Below are positions 8,624 through 17,202 of a stretch of 64,000 bases of DNA, in pieces; positions within the stretch are counted from its first letter, which is position 1, and the number at the start of each line of letters is the position of its first letter. Below the pieces are notes generated by a model. That model saw only the letters and a program-made list of their open reading frames with translations, searched no databases and was not told where the DNA came from. This DNA is from Nesterenkonia lutea (lineage in GTDB: Bacteria; Actinomycetota; Actinomycetes; Actinomycetales; Micrococcaceae), in the NCBI RefSeq assembly GCF_014873955.1, contig NZ_JADBED010000001.1, forward strand, positions 1,674,001 through 1,738,000, in the 5' to 3' direction. The position numbers and the translations under genes are program-made.

Positions 8624-9672
8624 CGGCCCGGACCATCGCGATAAGAAATGTCTATGTGATGATGGCCTACGCTTTTCGGGGGCTTCGCAACGAAGGCAAT
8701 GATCGAGTGGCAAGCGAGTCTTTCGAACACCTCCACGATCTGTTCGCGGAGATGCTCGTTCGCGGTGTCGGCACTCAGGTCAAGCGCGGTCTTCACCGCG
8801 ACTACCTTCTCCACAGCGAGGAGCTCGCCACCGTTCGAAGCCGCATCGACATCACTCGGACCGTCGCCACCCGCTCGACGCTCCGAGGGAAGCTCGTGTG
8901 TGAGTTCGACGAGTACGACCCCGACACGCCGCACAACCGGGCGTTGAAGTCAGTCATCGTGCTCCTGATCCGCCACGGCGATGTCCACAGCGCGCGTAAG
9001 GTCGCCTTGCGCCGGCTCTTGCCCTATCTGGACGCAGTGACCTTGATTGCGCCGACATCAATCCGCTGGAATGCCCTCACGTACCATCGCGCCAATGCGC
9101 CATACCGTATGCTGCTCGGCGTTTGTGAACTGGTCGTCCGGGGACTCTTGCAGACGCAGGATGCTGGAACCAGCAAACTCACTTCGTGGGTCTCAGATGA
9201 AGCGATGAGTAGATTGTTCGAGCGGTTCTTGCTCGAGTACTTTAAAGTCCACTACCCCGACCTCTCACCGAAGGCGTCCGCCGTCGACTGGGACTACGAC
9301 GACGCGAACGCCCTAGGAGCCGCTCAGCTCCCGGCGATGCGCACCGACGTCACTCTTCGGCGGGGACAACACACACTCATCATCGATGCGAAGTACTACA
9401 GCAAGTCAATGCAGCCCGGCAGGTGGGGCAAGGCGACCGTCCACTCAGCGAACCTGTACCAACTGCTGACGTACGTGAAGAACGCCGATGTGGACCGCGA
9501 CGGCTCAGTCAGCGGCCTACTGCTGTACGCACGCACCGAAGCACCTACACAGCCCGACCTAGATGTCGTGGTCCAGGCGAACCGGATCGGCGCTCGCACT
9601 CTGGACCTTGGCCAGCCGTGGGAGCAACTTACCGCTGAGCTCGAGGACATAATTCAGTGGGTGGCTAACTGA
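8620..9672 (+). CDS. mcrC: McrC-type nuclease subunit
   Basis: About 350 residues; the McrC partner that stimulates McrB GTP hydrolysis and cuts DNA near modified sites. Seen: N-terminal TIAIRNVYVMMAYAF, a central SDEAMSRLFERFLLEYFK typical of McrC, and a C-terminal PD-(D/E)xK core MRTDVTLRRG then LIIDAKYYSK at about residues 240-262, in which the Asp, the Asp of DAK and the Lys are the expected catalytic residues. The ATG overlaps the mcrB stop (ATGA), which couples translation; the longer frame start at 8590 is inside mcrB. The pair appears intact, next to a decayed restriction fragment at 4022-4270. Confidence 0.88.
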   Translation: MTARTIAIRNVYVMMAYAFRGLRNEGNDRVASESFEHLHDLFAEMLVRGVGTQVKRGLHRDYLLHSEELATVRSRIDITRTVATRSTLRGKLVCEFDEYDPDTPHNRALKSVIVLLIRHGDVHSARKVALRRLLPYLDAVTLIAPTSIRWNALTYHRANAPYRMLLGVCELVVRGLLQTQDAGTSKLTSWVSDEAMSRLFERFLLEYFKVHYPDLSPKASAVDWDYDDANALGAAQLPAMRTDVTLRRGQHTLIIDAKYYSKSMQPGRWGKATVHSANLYQLLTYVKNADVDRDGSVSGLLLYARTEAPTQPDLDVVVQANRIGARTLDLGQPWEQLTAELEDIIQWVAN

Positions 9673-9757
9673 CACGCGACTTGGATCCTCCTCGGGCGAC
9701 GGCCTACCACGCCGCCAGGGACCCGGGGCTCTCCGAGCGCGTGGCAGCACCGCTGGC

Positions 9758-11539
9758 TCAGCGGTTGCCCGGTGTGTGAGCGGTCAGCGTCTGCAGTGAG
9801 CCCAGCAGCTCCTGGGTGTACGGGTGCGCCGGTGAGTGGAAGATCTGTTCGGCGTCTCCGTACTCCACCGCCTCCCCGTCTTTCATGACCAGGATGTGAT
9901 CACTCATATGGTGGATCACCCCCAGGTCATGGGAGATGAAGACGTAGGTGGTGCCCAGCCTCTCCTGCAGCTCCGTGAGTAGATCGAGGACCTGGGCCTG
10001 CACGGAGACGTCCAGGGCTGAGACAGCCTCATCCAGCACCACCACGTCAGGCTCCGGCGCCAGTGCCCGGGCGATGGAGAGCCGCTGGCGCTGACCCCCG
10101 GAGAGCTGCAGGGGGTGCTTGGCCAGGTGCTGTGGGTCGAGCCCCACCAGGCGCACGAGTTCCTCGGCGCGTTCCCGCAGCTGAGTCCGCTGCCTGCGGC
10201 GAGCGCCGAACGCGATGCCCCCGGCGGCCGGTTCCAGCGCATCGGTGAGGATCTGTTCTGCGGTCCAGCGCGGATCAAAGGAACTCAATGGATCCTGATA
10301 CACCACGGTCACCTCGCGCCGTCGGCTGCGCCGGCCCGCCACTCCCAGTTCGCTCCACGGCTTCCCGTTCAGCAGCACCGTGCCGGAATCGGGTTGAAGG
10401 AAGCCCAGCGCCATGGAGGCTGTCGTGGATTTGCCCGAACCTGATTCGCCCACGATCCCCAGGGTCTGACCCGCACGGACCTCGAAGGAGACGTCCTTGA
10501 CCACGGTGCGGGTGACGCCGTCGGGACCGCGGAAGGACTTGGTCAGGCCAGTCGCCTCCAACACCGGGGGCGTGTCCTCTGACTCCGCCCGCACCGGCGA
10601 GATCTTCGGGGCTTCCCGCGCCTGGGCCCGCTTCTCCGAGGTCAGGTACTCGCCCTTGGTGGTACCCGAGGGCACGGCATCCAGCAGCTGACGGGTGTAC
10701 TGGTGGCGCGGATTGTTGAGGACACGCTCTGCGCTGCCCTGTTCCACGATGTGCCCGCCCTGCATCACCAGGACGCGGTCGGCGAGCCGCCCCACGACGG
10801 AGAAGTCGTGACTGATCAGCAGGATCGCCGAGCCAGCAGCCTTGCGCTGGGCCAGCAGGTCCAGCACCTGTGCCTGGACGGTGACGTCCAGGGCGGTGGT
10901 GGGCTCGTCGGCCACCAGCAGCGAAGGATCATTGGCGATCGCGGAGGCGATCAGGGCGCGCTGCCGCAGACCCCCAGAGAGTTCCCCGGAGCGCTGCCGC
11001 GCCCGCATCTCTGGTTCGGGCACGCCCACCGCGTGCAGCAGCTCGAGCACACGCCCTCGCCGTTCGGAGGCCTTGGTGACTCCGTGCAGCCGCAGCGACT
11101 CGCCGATCTCGGCGCCGATGGTGCGCAGCGGGTCCAGCGAGACGAGGGCATCCTGGAGGATGAAGCCGATCTGCGTGCCGCGGATCCTGCGCCACTGCGC
11201 GTCGGTGGTGGCCTGGATGTCTCGTCCGCCCACCGTGGCGCGGGTGGCCTGGATATGGGAGTTGGATCCGGTGAGACCGATCAGGGTGCGGGCGGTCACG
11301 GACTTGCCCGAGCCGGATTCACCGATCACTGCCACGCATTCGCCGGGATTGATGTCCAGGGAGAGGTCATGCACCACATGGTGCGCCGCGCCGGAGGCAT
11401 CGGTGAACCAGACGTTGAGGTCCTGCAGCTTCACCAGGGACGTGGCCGCGGCGGTGGTGGTGTCGGACGAGTCAGTCCCAGGTTCGGGGCGGACCGGTGT
11501 GGCGGTATCAATGGCGGGGTGGGTGACTGTGGTGGTCAT
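9758..11539 (-). CDS. ABC transporter ATP-binding protein, tandem DppD-DppF type
   Basis: A 593-residue double ATPase. Two complete nucleotide-binding domains are present: Walker A GESGSGKS at residues 73-80 and again near 365; signature motifs SGGLRQR and SGGQRQR; Walker B LLVADEPTTALD and VVLDEAVSALD. Both carry the oligopeptide-transporter C-terminal extension (NPRHQYTRQLLDAVP and SPAHPYTQELLGSL). It is the last gene of the minus-strand operon and overlaps the DppC-like permease by four bases. It powers uptake of the ligand bound by the lipoprotein at 13502-15262. Because the operon leader carries a SAM-type riboswitch, the cargo is probably a sulfur compound rather than a nutritional peptide (inference). 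Confidence 0.92.
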   Translation of the reverse strand: MTTTVTHPAIDTATPVRPEPGTDSSDTTTAAATSLVKLQDLNVWFTDASGAAHHVVHDLSLDINPGECVAVIGESGSGKSVTARTLIGLTGSNSHIQATRATVGGRDIQATTDAQWRRIRGTQIGFILQDALVSLDPLRTIGAEIGESLRLHGVTKASERRGRVLELLHAVGVPEPEMRARQRSGELSGGLRQRALIASAIANDPSLLVADEPTTALDVTVQAQVLDLLAQRKAAGSAILLISHDFSVVGRLADRVLVMQGGHIVEQGSAERVLNNPRHQYTRQLLDAVPSGTTKGEYLTSEKRAQAREAPKISPVRAESEDTPPVLEATGLTKSFRGPDGVTRTVVKDVSFEVRAGQTLGIVGESGSGKSTTASMALGFLQPDSGTVLLNGKPWSELGVAGRRSRRREVTVVYQDPLSSFDPRWTAEQILTDALEPAAGGIAFGARRRQRTQLRERAEELVRLVGLDPQHLAKHPLQLSGGQRQRLSIARALAPEPDVVVLDEAVSALDVSVQAQVLDLLTELQERLGTTYVFISHDLGVIHHMSDHILVMKDGEAVEYGDAEQIFHSPAHPYTQELLGSLQTLTAHTPGNR

Positions 11540-12441
11540 GACTGGGATCCTTCCAAGGCGGATTCGAGGTGCTTGCCCAGAATCGTGGCGGTCAGTGCGG
11601 TGGCGAGCACGGCCAGGCCGGGCAGGATTTCAAGCCACCAGGCTTCGGTGATGTAGGGGCGGCCGGCTTCCAGCAGCGCTCCCCATTCGGGTGAGGGCGG
11701 CGCCACGCCGAAGCCGAGGAAGGCCAGCCCGGAGGCCCAGACGATCGACTGTCCGATGCCCAGGGTCAGGATCGCCAGCAGCGGGCGCAGCGCATTGGGC
11801 AGGATGTGCCGGATCAGGATGCGCCAGGGTGAATGTCCCAGCGCCTCGGCGGCCTGGACGTAGCCGGAGTGGCGCACCGCAAGGATCTGTCCGCGCACCA
11901 TGCGGGTGTAACCGGGGGCGGTCCCCAGTCCCACGGCCAGGATCAATGTGGGTGCCGAGGGTCCGTAGATCGTGATGAAGACCATGGCCAGCAGCAGGGT
12001 CGGGAACGCGAAGAACACTTCGAGTCCGCGTCCGATGAGGGCGTCCGCCCATCGCCCGCCCAGTCCGGCCCAGGCGCCGAAGACCAGGGCCAGGCCGACG
12101 CCGATCGCGGTGGCGCCCAGGCCGATCAGCAGCGACTCGCCCGTGCCGTGGACCATCCGGGAGTAGAGGTCACGCCCGGACTGATCGGTGCCGAACCAGT
12201 GCTCCCAGTTCGGCGAGGCCAGCGGGGCCTCGAGCCTGATGGCCCGGGGATCGTAGGTGGCCAGCAGCGAGGGCGCGAGGCTGGCGGTCAGCAGCAGCAG
12301 CGCGAAGACTGCGGCGATCCAGACGGTGAGCGGAACTTGACGGAGCCTGCTCTTGGGTCTGCGGGACTGCAGCGAGGAGTGCAGCTGGGAGGCCGCCGTC
12401 GTCGGCTTCGTGCCTGAAGCGGCGTTCAGTGTGGTGGTCAT
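11536..12441 (-). CDS. ABC transporter permease, DppC/OppC-like
   Basis: A 301-residue membrane permease. An N-terminal transmembrane segment (VWIAAVFALLLLTASLAPSL) is followed by the DppC landmark WFGTDQSGRDLYSRMVHGT, then five more membrane spans and the EAA loop with EALGHSPWRILIRHILPN contacting the ATPase. It pairs with the DppB-like permease 19 bp upstream and overlaps the ATPase gene (ATGA). Confidence 0.9.
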   Translation of the reverse strand: MTTTLNAASGTKPTTAASQLHSSLQSRRPKSRLRQVPLTVWIAAVFALLLLTASLAPSLLATYDPRAIRLEAPLASPNWEHWFGTDQSGRDLYSRMVHGTGESLLIGLGATAIGVGLALVFGAWAGLGGRWADALIGRGLEVFFAFPTLLLAMVFITIYGPSAPTLILAVGLGTAPGYTRMVRGQILAVRHSGYVQAAEALGHSPWRILIRHILPNALRPLLAILTLGIGQSIVWASGLAFLGFGVAPPSPEWGALLEAGRPYITEAWWLEILPGLAVLATALTATILGKHLESALEGSQS

Positions 12442-12460
12442 GGGTTACTCCAACTCAGAC

Positions 12461-13498
12461 TCAGCGAGCCAGTTTCAGGCGCGGATCGACAAGGACATAG
12501 GCGGTGTCCACCACCAGGTTCGCGATGACGTAGATGAGCGCCACCAGGATCACGACGCCGCAGACCACCGGCAGGTCTCGACCATTGACGGCGTCGACCA
12601 GCACTCCGCCCAGGCCGGGCCGGGAGAAGACGTTCTCCGCGATCACGGCCCCGGAGAACAGCGAGCCGATGGCCCAGCCGGTCAGGGTGAGCCCGGGCAG
12701 CAGCGCGTGGCGCAGCACGTGCCGGATCCGCACGCCGGCATCGCTCATCCCGCGTGCCCGCGCCGTGAGGACGAAGGGCTCGTCCAGGGTGCGTTCGAAC
12801 TCAGTGCGCATGGTCTGACCCAGGAAGCCGGCCAGCGGGATGCCCAGGGTCAGCGCGGGCAGCACCAGTCCCAAGAGCCCCTCTCCCCCGACCACCGGGA
12901 ACACTCCCAGGCCCAGGGCGAAGACCACCAGCAGGATGATGCCCAGCCAGTACTGCGGCAGGGCGGCCGCGGCGGCTTCGAATCCGGAGAACAGCCGGGA
13001 CACCCAGCCCACGCGACGCGCGGTGAGCACCAGCAGGACCAGCGCCACGACCCACGCGACCGCCAGAGAGGAGAAGGTCAGGATGACGGTGGGCGCGATC
13101 TGATCGCCGATGACCGTGGTGACCGGCTGCAGCAGTTGGTAGGAGACGCCGAGGTCCCCGCGGAGCAGGCCGCCCAGGAAGTTCAGGTACTGGAGGAGCA
13201 GCGGGTCGGTGAAGCCGAACATCTCATTGATCGGAGCCAGCTCCTCGGCTGAGCGTTCCTGGACCTGGCCGGTCTGCTGGTTCAACAGCATCGTGGCTCG
13301 GTCCCCCGGAAGCAGCACCTGCATGAGGAAAGTGAGAGACGCAGCAGCCCAGACGACGACGGCGGCGCCGCCCATTTTGCGCAGGAGCAGGCTGAGGATC
13401 AGCGTGGGACGCGTGCGCGGGCGCGGCGATGATGGAATCGGCGGCACGGGGGTGGCCTCGAGCGGTTCCGTGAACACGTTGGAGGGAGTCAGGGTCAT
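12461..13498 (-). CDS. ABC transporter permease, DppB/OppB-like
   Basis: A 345-residue permease with about six membrane segments. Seen: an N-terminal span from the MGGAAVVVWAAASLTFLMQ region, the long periplasmic loop with QVQERSAEELAPINEMFGF and the DLGVSYQLLQPV segment of the DppB family, and the EAA loop LTARARGMSDAGVRIRHVLR. It begins three bases after the binding-protein stop, so the two are translationally coupled. The N-terminal 35 residues are Pro-rich and cytoplasmic. Confidence 0.9.
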   Translation of the reverse strand: MTLTPSNVFTEPLEATPVPPIPSSPRPRTRPTLILSLLLRKMGGAAVVVWAAASLTFLMQVLLPGDRATMLLNQQTGQVQERSAEELAPINEMFGFTDPLLLQYLNFLGGLLRGDLGVSYQLLQPVTTVIGDQIAPTVILTFSSLAVAWVVALVLLVLTARRVGWVSRLFSGFEAAAAALPQYWLGIILLVVFALGLGVFPVVGGEGLLGLVLPALTLGIPLAGFLGQTMRTEFERTLDEPFVLTARARGMSDAGVRIRHVLRHALLPGLTLTGWAIGSLFSGAVIAENVFSRPGLGGVLVDAVNGRDLPVVCGVVILVALIYVIANLVVDTAYVLVDPRLKLAR

Positions 13499-13501
13499 GC
13501 G

Positions 13502-15262
13502 TCAGCCCTCTTCTTCTGTGATGGATTCATCAGCGACAGATTCATCAGCGGCGGATTCATCTGTGCCGGATTCTTCGGTGACGAAATAGGCGTCGTGGAA
13601 GACCGGGCCACCCTGGGACTCCTCGAGCCAGACGCCGCTGAGCTCCTCAGAGACGGCGATGGTGTTGGTCTGGGTGTAGAGCCCGATGGCGGGGGCGAGC
13701 TCGCTGAGCTCGTACTGCGCCTGGGAGAAGTGCTCGGTGACCTCCTCCGATGTCGGGGCCTGCAGCGCCTGTTGGATCGTGGAGAAGACTCCCTGATCTG
13801 CCAGGAACGTGGTGTTCGCGCCGTTGGGCGCCTCTTCGGTGCCCGGGCGGTAGTTGATGTTGAGGATGCCGGCATGCGGGCTGGTCCAATAACCGACCTG
13901 CGCGTCATAGGCGTCCGGGCCGGAGAAGGCTCCCGAGGAGTTCTCCGAGGGGGTGAGCGGGCGCAGCTGGATGTCGAAGCCGGCGGCGCGCGCCTGCTCC
14001 TGGAAGTTCTGGATCGCGGTGTTCCCGTCGGGGGTGACGATGGTGTTCAACCCGTAGGTGAACAGCACCTCCAGGCGTTCCCCGTCCTTGATCCGCGTGC
14101 CGTCCTCGGCACGTTCGGTCCAGCCGGCCTCGTCCAGGAGCTCATTGGCACGGTGAAGATCAAAGGGGTACTCGGTGGCCGCGTCGACGTCGTAACCCGG
14201 GGTGCTCTGGGACAGATACCCGCTGGGTTCGAAGGGGACCGTGCCCAGGAACGCCGACTCGATGTTGGCTTCCCGATCGGTGGCGAAGCTCAATGCCTGG
14301 CGGACCTGCTGATCGGCGAAGACGCCCTTCTCAGTGTTGAGGTTGATCACCACGGGCCGGCCCGGAGTGATGTACTGCTCGAAGTCGAAACGCTCCTTGA
14401 CCTCGGCGATGTTCACCGCAGGGACCTCCCCGATCACGTCGCTCTCCTCGGAGAGCAGCGAGCCGTAGCGCGAGGTGTTGTCCGGGATGAAGCTCCACCG
14501 GATCCCCTCCACATAGGCCGGACCCTGGTGCTTCGCGTTCGCAGGGGCGGAGTTGTAGTCCTCATTGCGGGCGAACTCGAGGTACTGGCCGCTCTCCCAG
14601 GCCTGCACGGTGAAGGGACCCGAGCCGATGGGGGCTCTGCAGTTCTCCTCATCGCTGCGGGTCTCCAGTGCGGTGGGCGACTGAATGCCGAAATAGGACT
14701 GGGACAAGGTGGAGAGGAAGGGCGAGAACGGGGCGGAGAGCTGGATCTCGACGGTGTGCTCATCCACTGCGGTGGCTTCTTCATAGAAGCCGCCCAGGTG
14801 TGCGGCGGCGGTGCCGTTGCCGCCGTCGAGCCAGTAGTCGAAGTTGTGCGCCACGGCCTGGCCGTTGACGGGTGTGCCGTCGGTGAAGGAGACGTCTTCG
14901 CGCAGATCCAGCGTCCAGACCAGCTGATCCTCGGAGACCTCCCAGTCGGTGGCGAGCCAGGGGACGATCTCGCCCTCGTCATCCTGAGAGACGAGGGAGT
15001 CCAGGATCTGGCGCGCGGTGAAGTTCTCCTGGATCCACCCGCCGAAGACGCACTTGGGCTCTTGGAGGTGCCCGTATTCGATGATGCCGCCGGACTGGGG
15101 ATCGTCAGTGGACTGCCGGTCCGCGACCTGTTCGGTGCTGACCAGGCCGGAGGTGCCGCTGCATGCGGTGAGTACGGCTGCGCTGAGGAGCGCTGCTGCA
15201 CCCATGGGAAGTCTGGATCTCCACTTGTTTTTGGGTGCGTTCGGGGAGGGCGGGGTGGTCAT
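13502..15262 (-). CDS. Family 5 extracellular solute-binding lipoprotein
   Basis: A 586-residue binding protein. The N-terminus has a basic start, a hydrophobic stretch and the lipobox LTAC (Cys at about 34), so it is exported and lipid-anchored. Family-5 features include WTLDLREDVSFTDGTPVNGQ, PIGSGPFTVQAW, the VNIAEVKERFDFEQYITPG region and VRQALSFATDRE. The last about 30 residues are an acidic Ser-Ala-Asp-Glu repeat tail from a degenerate DNA repeat at about 13513-13580. It follows the flavin monooxygenase by about 50 bp and precedes the permeases. AAGGAGCACC precedes the ATG. The ligand is unknown; SAM-riboswitch control points to a sulfur source. Confidence 0.9.
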   Translation of the reverse strand: MTTPPSPNAPKNKWRSRLPMGAAALLSAAVLTACSGTSGLVSTEQVADRQSTDDPQSGGIIEYGHLQEPKCVFGGWIQENFTARQILDSLVSQDDEGEIVPWLATDWEVSEDQLVWTLDLREDVSFTDGTPVNGQAVAHNFDYWLDGGNGTAAAHLGGFYEEATAVDEHTVEIQLSAPFSPFLSTLSQSYFGIQSPTALETRSDEENCRAPIGSGPFTVQAWESGQYLEFARNEDYNSAPANAKHQGPAYVEGIRWSFIPDNTSRYGSLLSEESDVIGEVPAVNIAEVKERFDFEQYITPGRPVVINLNTEKGVFADQQVRQALSFATDREANIESAFLGTVPFEPSGYLSQSTPGYDVDAATEYPFDLHRANELLDEAGWTERAEDGTRIKDGERLEVLFTYGLNTIVTPDGNTAIQNFQEQARAAGFDIQLRPLTPSENSSGAFSGPDAYDAQVGYWTSPHAGILNINYRPGTEEAPNGANTTFLADQGVFSTIQQALQAPTSEEVTEHFSQAQYELSELAPAIGLYTQTNTIAVSEELSGVWLEESQGGPVFHDAYFVTEESGTDESAADESVADESITEEEG

Positions 15263-15313
15263 GGTGCTCCTTCTCGGAGTGGTTCAGACGGGAGGAATGG
15301 TGGTGCGCGAGGC

Positions 15314-16702
15314 TCAGACGGTGGCGGGGACCGCGGCGAATGCTCCGCGGTAGCGGGCGCCCGGGTGGGTCTCGGGCAGCCGGTCGCGACCGAAGAGCTT
15401 CTGCCGCAGCGTGCCCGGGGTGTATTCGCGCTGGGCGAGGCCTCGCTCGCGCAGGACGGGCAGCACCTTGTCGGCGAACTCCTGGAAGGATCCGGGGATC
15501 ACCCAGTTGACGACGTTCACGCCGTCCACGCCGGCGGCCTGCCACAGTTCCAGCTGATCGGCGATCTGCTCAGGCGTGCCGACGATCCGGTTGTTGCGGT
15601 TGGAGCGCCAGGCGATGTCGGCTACCAGAGGTTCACGGTCGGTGATCGTCTTGGACGCCCACTCGGTGAACCCACGCCGGGTGTTGGTCTGCACGTCCTT
15701 CAGCGGCGTCTCGGGTGGGTAGACGCGTCCGTCCGGGTCCACCAGGGCCGCGTGCGCGAGGTAGCCGTCCAGCGAGACGTATTCTTCGGCTTCCTTGAGC
15801 TTCCGCTGAGCTTCTTCCTCGGTGTCTCCGATGATGAAGCTCAGGCCCTGGAAGAACTTGATATCCCCCGCTGCGCGTCCGGCTTCCACGGCGCGAGCGC
15901 GGGTGTCCTCGATCTGGAACCTCGCCGCCTCTGCGTTCGGAGCCCCCAGGAAGACAGCTTCGGCGTTGCGGGCGGCGAAGTCGCGACCCGAGGCGGAAGA
16001 GCCGGCCTGGAAGAGGACGGGGGTGCGCTGCGGCGACGGCGAGGGAAGATGCGGGCCCTCCACCGAATAGCGTTCGCCCTGGTGGTAGATCTTGTGCACC
16101 TTGTCAGGGTCCGAGTACTGGGATCCCGCACGATCCTTGATCACTGCGTCGTCCTCCCAGGAGCCTTCCCAGAGCTTGTAGGTCACATCGACGTACTCAT
16201 CGGCCCAGCGGTAGCGCTCGGAGTGCTCGGTGAGTCGAGGCATGCCGTAGTTGCGGGAGCCGTTGTCCTGCATCCCGGTGACGATGTTCCAGGCGATCCG
16301 ACCCTTGGAGATGTGGTCCAGCGTGGAGATCTGCCGGGCGAACTGGAACGGATGCGACTGGAAGACGTTGGATGTGGTGGCCAGACCGATGTTCTCGGTC
16401 ACCACGGCCAGGGCGCCCAGCAGCACGGTCGGATCGTTGGACGGGATCTGCAGCCCCTCGTTGAGGTACACCGAGTAGTCCGCGTCGGAGTCGCCGTAGT
16501 GGCCCGAGACATCGGCGAAGAACATCGCGTCGAACTTCGCCTCCTCCAGGATCTTGGCCAGGTTGATCCAGGTGTCCACGTCGGTGAACTCCGTCTGCTG
16601 CGCATCCTCGCGGCGCCACTGGCCGTGGTGGATGTGACTGTTCGTGTTCATCACGAAGGCATTGAAGTGCAGCGGGGCGCGTGCCGGAGTCTGCTCGGGC
16701 AT
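15314..16702 (-). CDS. FMNH2-dependent monooxygenase of the NtaA/SnaA/DszA family
   Basis: About 462 residues; a two-component flavin monooxygenase of the bacterial luciferase superfamily. Seen: LHFNAFVMNTNSHIHHGQW, FDAMFFADVSG, ATTSNVFQSHPFQFARQIST, GRIAWNIVTGMQDNGSRNYG and PVLFQAGSSASGRDFAARNA, landmarks of the TIGR03860-type family. Members oxidise sulfur or nitrogen compounds (dibenzothiophene sulfone, nitrilotriacetate, dimethyl sulfide). As first gene of a SAM-riboswitch operon with an importer it is best read as an organosulfur-releasing enzyme (inference). The frame opens at 16825, but that overlaps the riboswitch; the ATG at 16702 (MPEQTP) starts at the family N-terminus. No flavin reductase is seen nearby, so FMNH2 must come from elsewhere. 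Confidence 0.87.
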   Translation of the reverse strand: MPEQTPARAPLHFNAFVMNTNSHIHHGQWRREDAQQTEFTDVDTWINLAKILEEAKFDAMFFADVSGHYGDSDADYSVYLNEGLQIPSNDPTVLLGALAVVTENIGLATTSNVFQSHPFQFARQISTLDHISKGRIAWNIVTGMQDNGSRNYGMPRLTEHSERYRWADEYVDVTYKLWEGSWEDDAVIKDRAGSQYSDPDKVHKIYHQGERYSVEGPHLPSPSPQRTPVLFQAGSSASGRDFAARNAEAVFLGAPNAEAARFQIEDTRARAVEAGRAAGDIKFFQGLSFIIGDTEEEAQRKLKEAEEYVSLDGYLAHAALVDPDGRVYPPETPLKDVQTNTRRGFTEWASKTITDREPLVADIAWRSNRNNRIVGTPEQIADQLELWQAAGVDGVNVVNWVIPGSFQEFADKVLPVLRERGLAQREYTPGTLRQKLFGRDRLPETHPGARYRGAFAAVPATV

Positions 16703-16714
16703 GAAGTGTCCACG

Positions 16715-16758
16715 TCTCTCTCTGACCGTGGCGCTCCTGGGCCGCTCCGCTGAGAGAG
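16715..16758 (-). promoter_or_regulatory. Putative expression platform of the SAM riboswitch
   Basis: On the minus strand CTCTCTC (around 16758-16752) can pair with GAGAGAG (around 16724-16717), just upstream of the GTGGA ribosome binding region and the ATG at 16702. The hairpin would limit ribosome access, consistent with translational control. Inferred from complementarity only. Confidence 0.4.
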
Positions 16759-16779
16759 CTGCCGCAGGGGCACCGTACT

Positions 16780-16890
16780 TGCCCGGGACGGTGTTGACAC
16801 CGGGCCGAATCATCACCTGGAGCACCCCACTACGGTGAGAGGGTTGCTGTCCGGACAGCCAGGGCTGTCGTCCGGATCTCGTGATTCTGT
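16780..16890 (-). ncRNA. SAM-IV-type (SAM clan) riboswitch
   Basis: Minus-strand RNA with the SAM-clan core. P1 is GAATCA (16887-16882) pairing with TGATTC (16812-16807). P2 is a perfect 7-bp TCCGGAC/GTCCGGA helix with a GAC bulge and an inner AGCC/GGCT stem. It is followed by the highly conserved CAGCAACCCTC and GTGGGGTGC, then CCAGGTGATGA. A downstream CGGTGT/ACACCG hairpin (16789-16802) matches the extra P5 stem of SAM-IV. The block aligns without gaps, from memory, to the mycobacterial SAM-IV consensus. SAM binding should lower expression of the monooxygenase-ABC operon when methionine is plentiful. A covariance-model scan was not possible here. Confidence 0.85.
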
Positions 16891-16895
16891 AGCTC

Positions 16896-16924
16896 AGCCT
16901 AGAGAGTGATCCGCCTGATCACAA
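16896..16924 (-). promoter_or_regulatory. Putative sigma-70-type promoter of the SAM-riboswitch operon
   Basis: On the minus strand TTGTGA (16924-16919), a 17-bp spacer and TAGGCT (16901-16896) form a reasonable -35/-10 pair. The -10 box ends about 9 bases before the riboswitch P1, so transcription would begin right at the aptamer. Confidence 0.6.
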
Positions 16925-17202
16925 GTGGTGAACATAGTTGTTAACATAAAGTGACACATTGCATCATCTTTCGACACAGGGACTCTCCTCTGCGGCTCCA
17001 CGACCGCGCGAATCGCGCCCACCTGCTCCGGCGGTTCGAAGAGGATCTCGACCCCCGCTGGCTCGTCAGAAACCCGATGTCAGACCACCTCGATTTAAAC
17101 CTCAATGCTAGGCAGCTGCCACATGTGCGACTTCCCTTAACACCGCCACTTCACCTAGGTTCGAACATATATAGGGCAACAGTCGACAACGGAGTGATGC
17201 GC
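16925..17202. other. Divergent intergenic region
   Basis: About 280 bp between the operon promoter and the DUF805 gene. It is A/T-richer than the surroundings (for example GTTGTTAACATAAAG near 16937, TATATA near 17168-17174), suiting divergent promoters. An open frame from 16951 runs through it into the DUF805 gene, but its first 80 codons look non-coding. Confidence 0.4.

Noticed and set aside
13595..16753. Very long plus-strand open frame (1052 codons) antisense to the binding protein and monooxygenase
   Set aside because: Repetitive Gly/Val/Leu/Asp composition with no motif; a GC-bias shadow of the real minus-strand genes.
16703..16825. N-terminal extension of the flavin monooxygenase
   Set aside because: Overlaps the riboswitch and its expression platform; family proteins start at about 16702.
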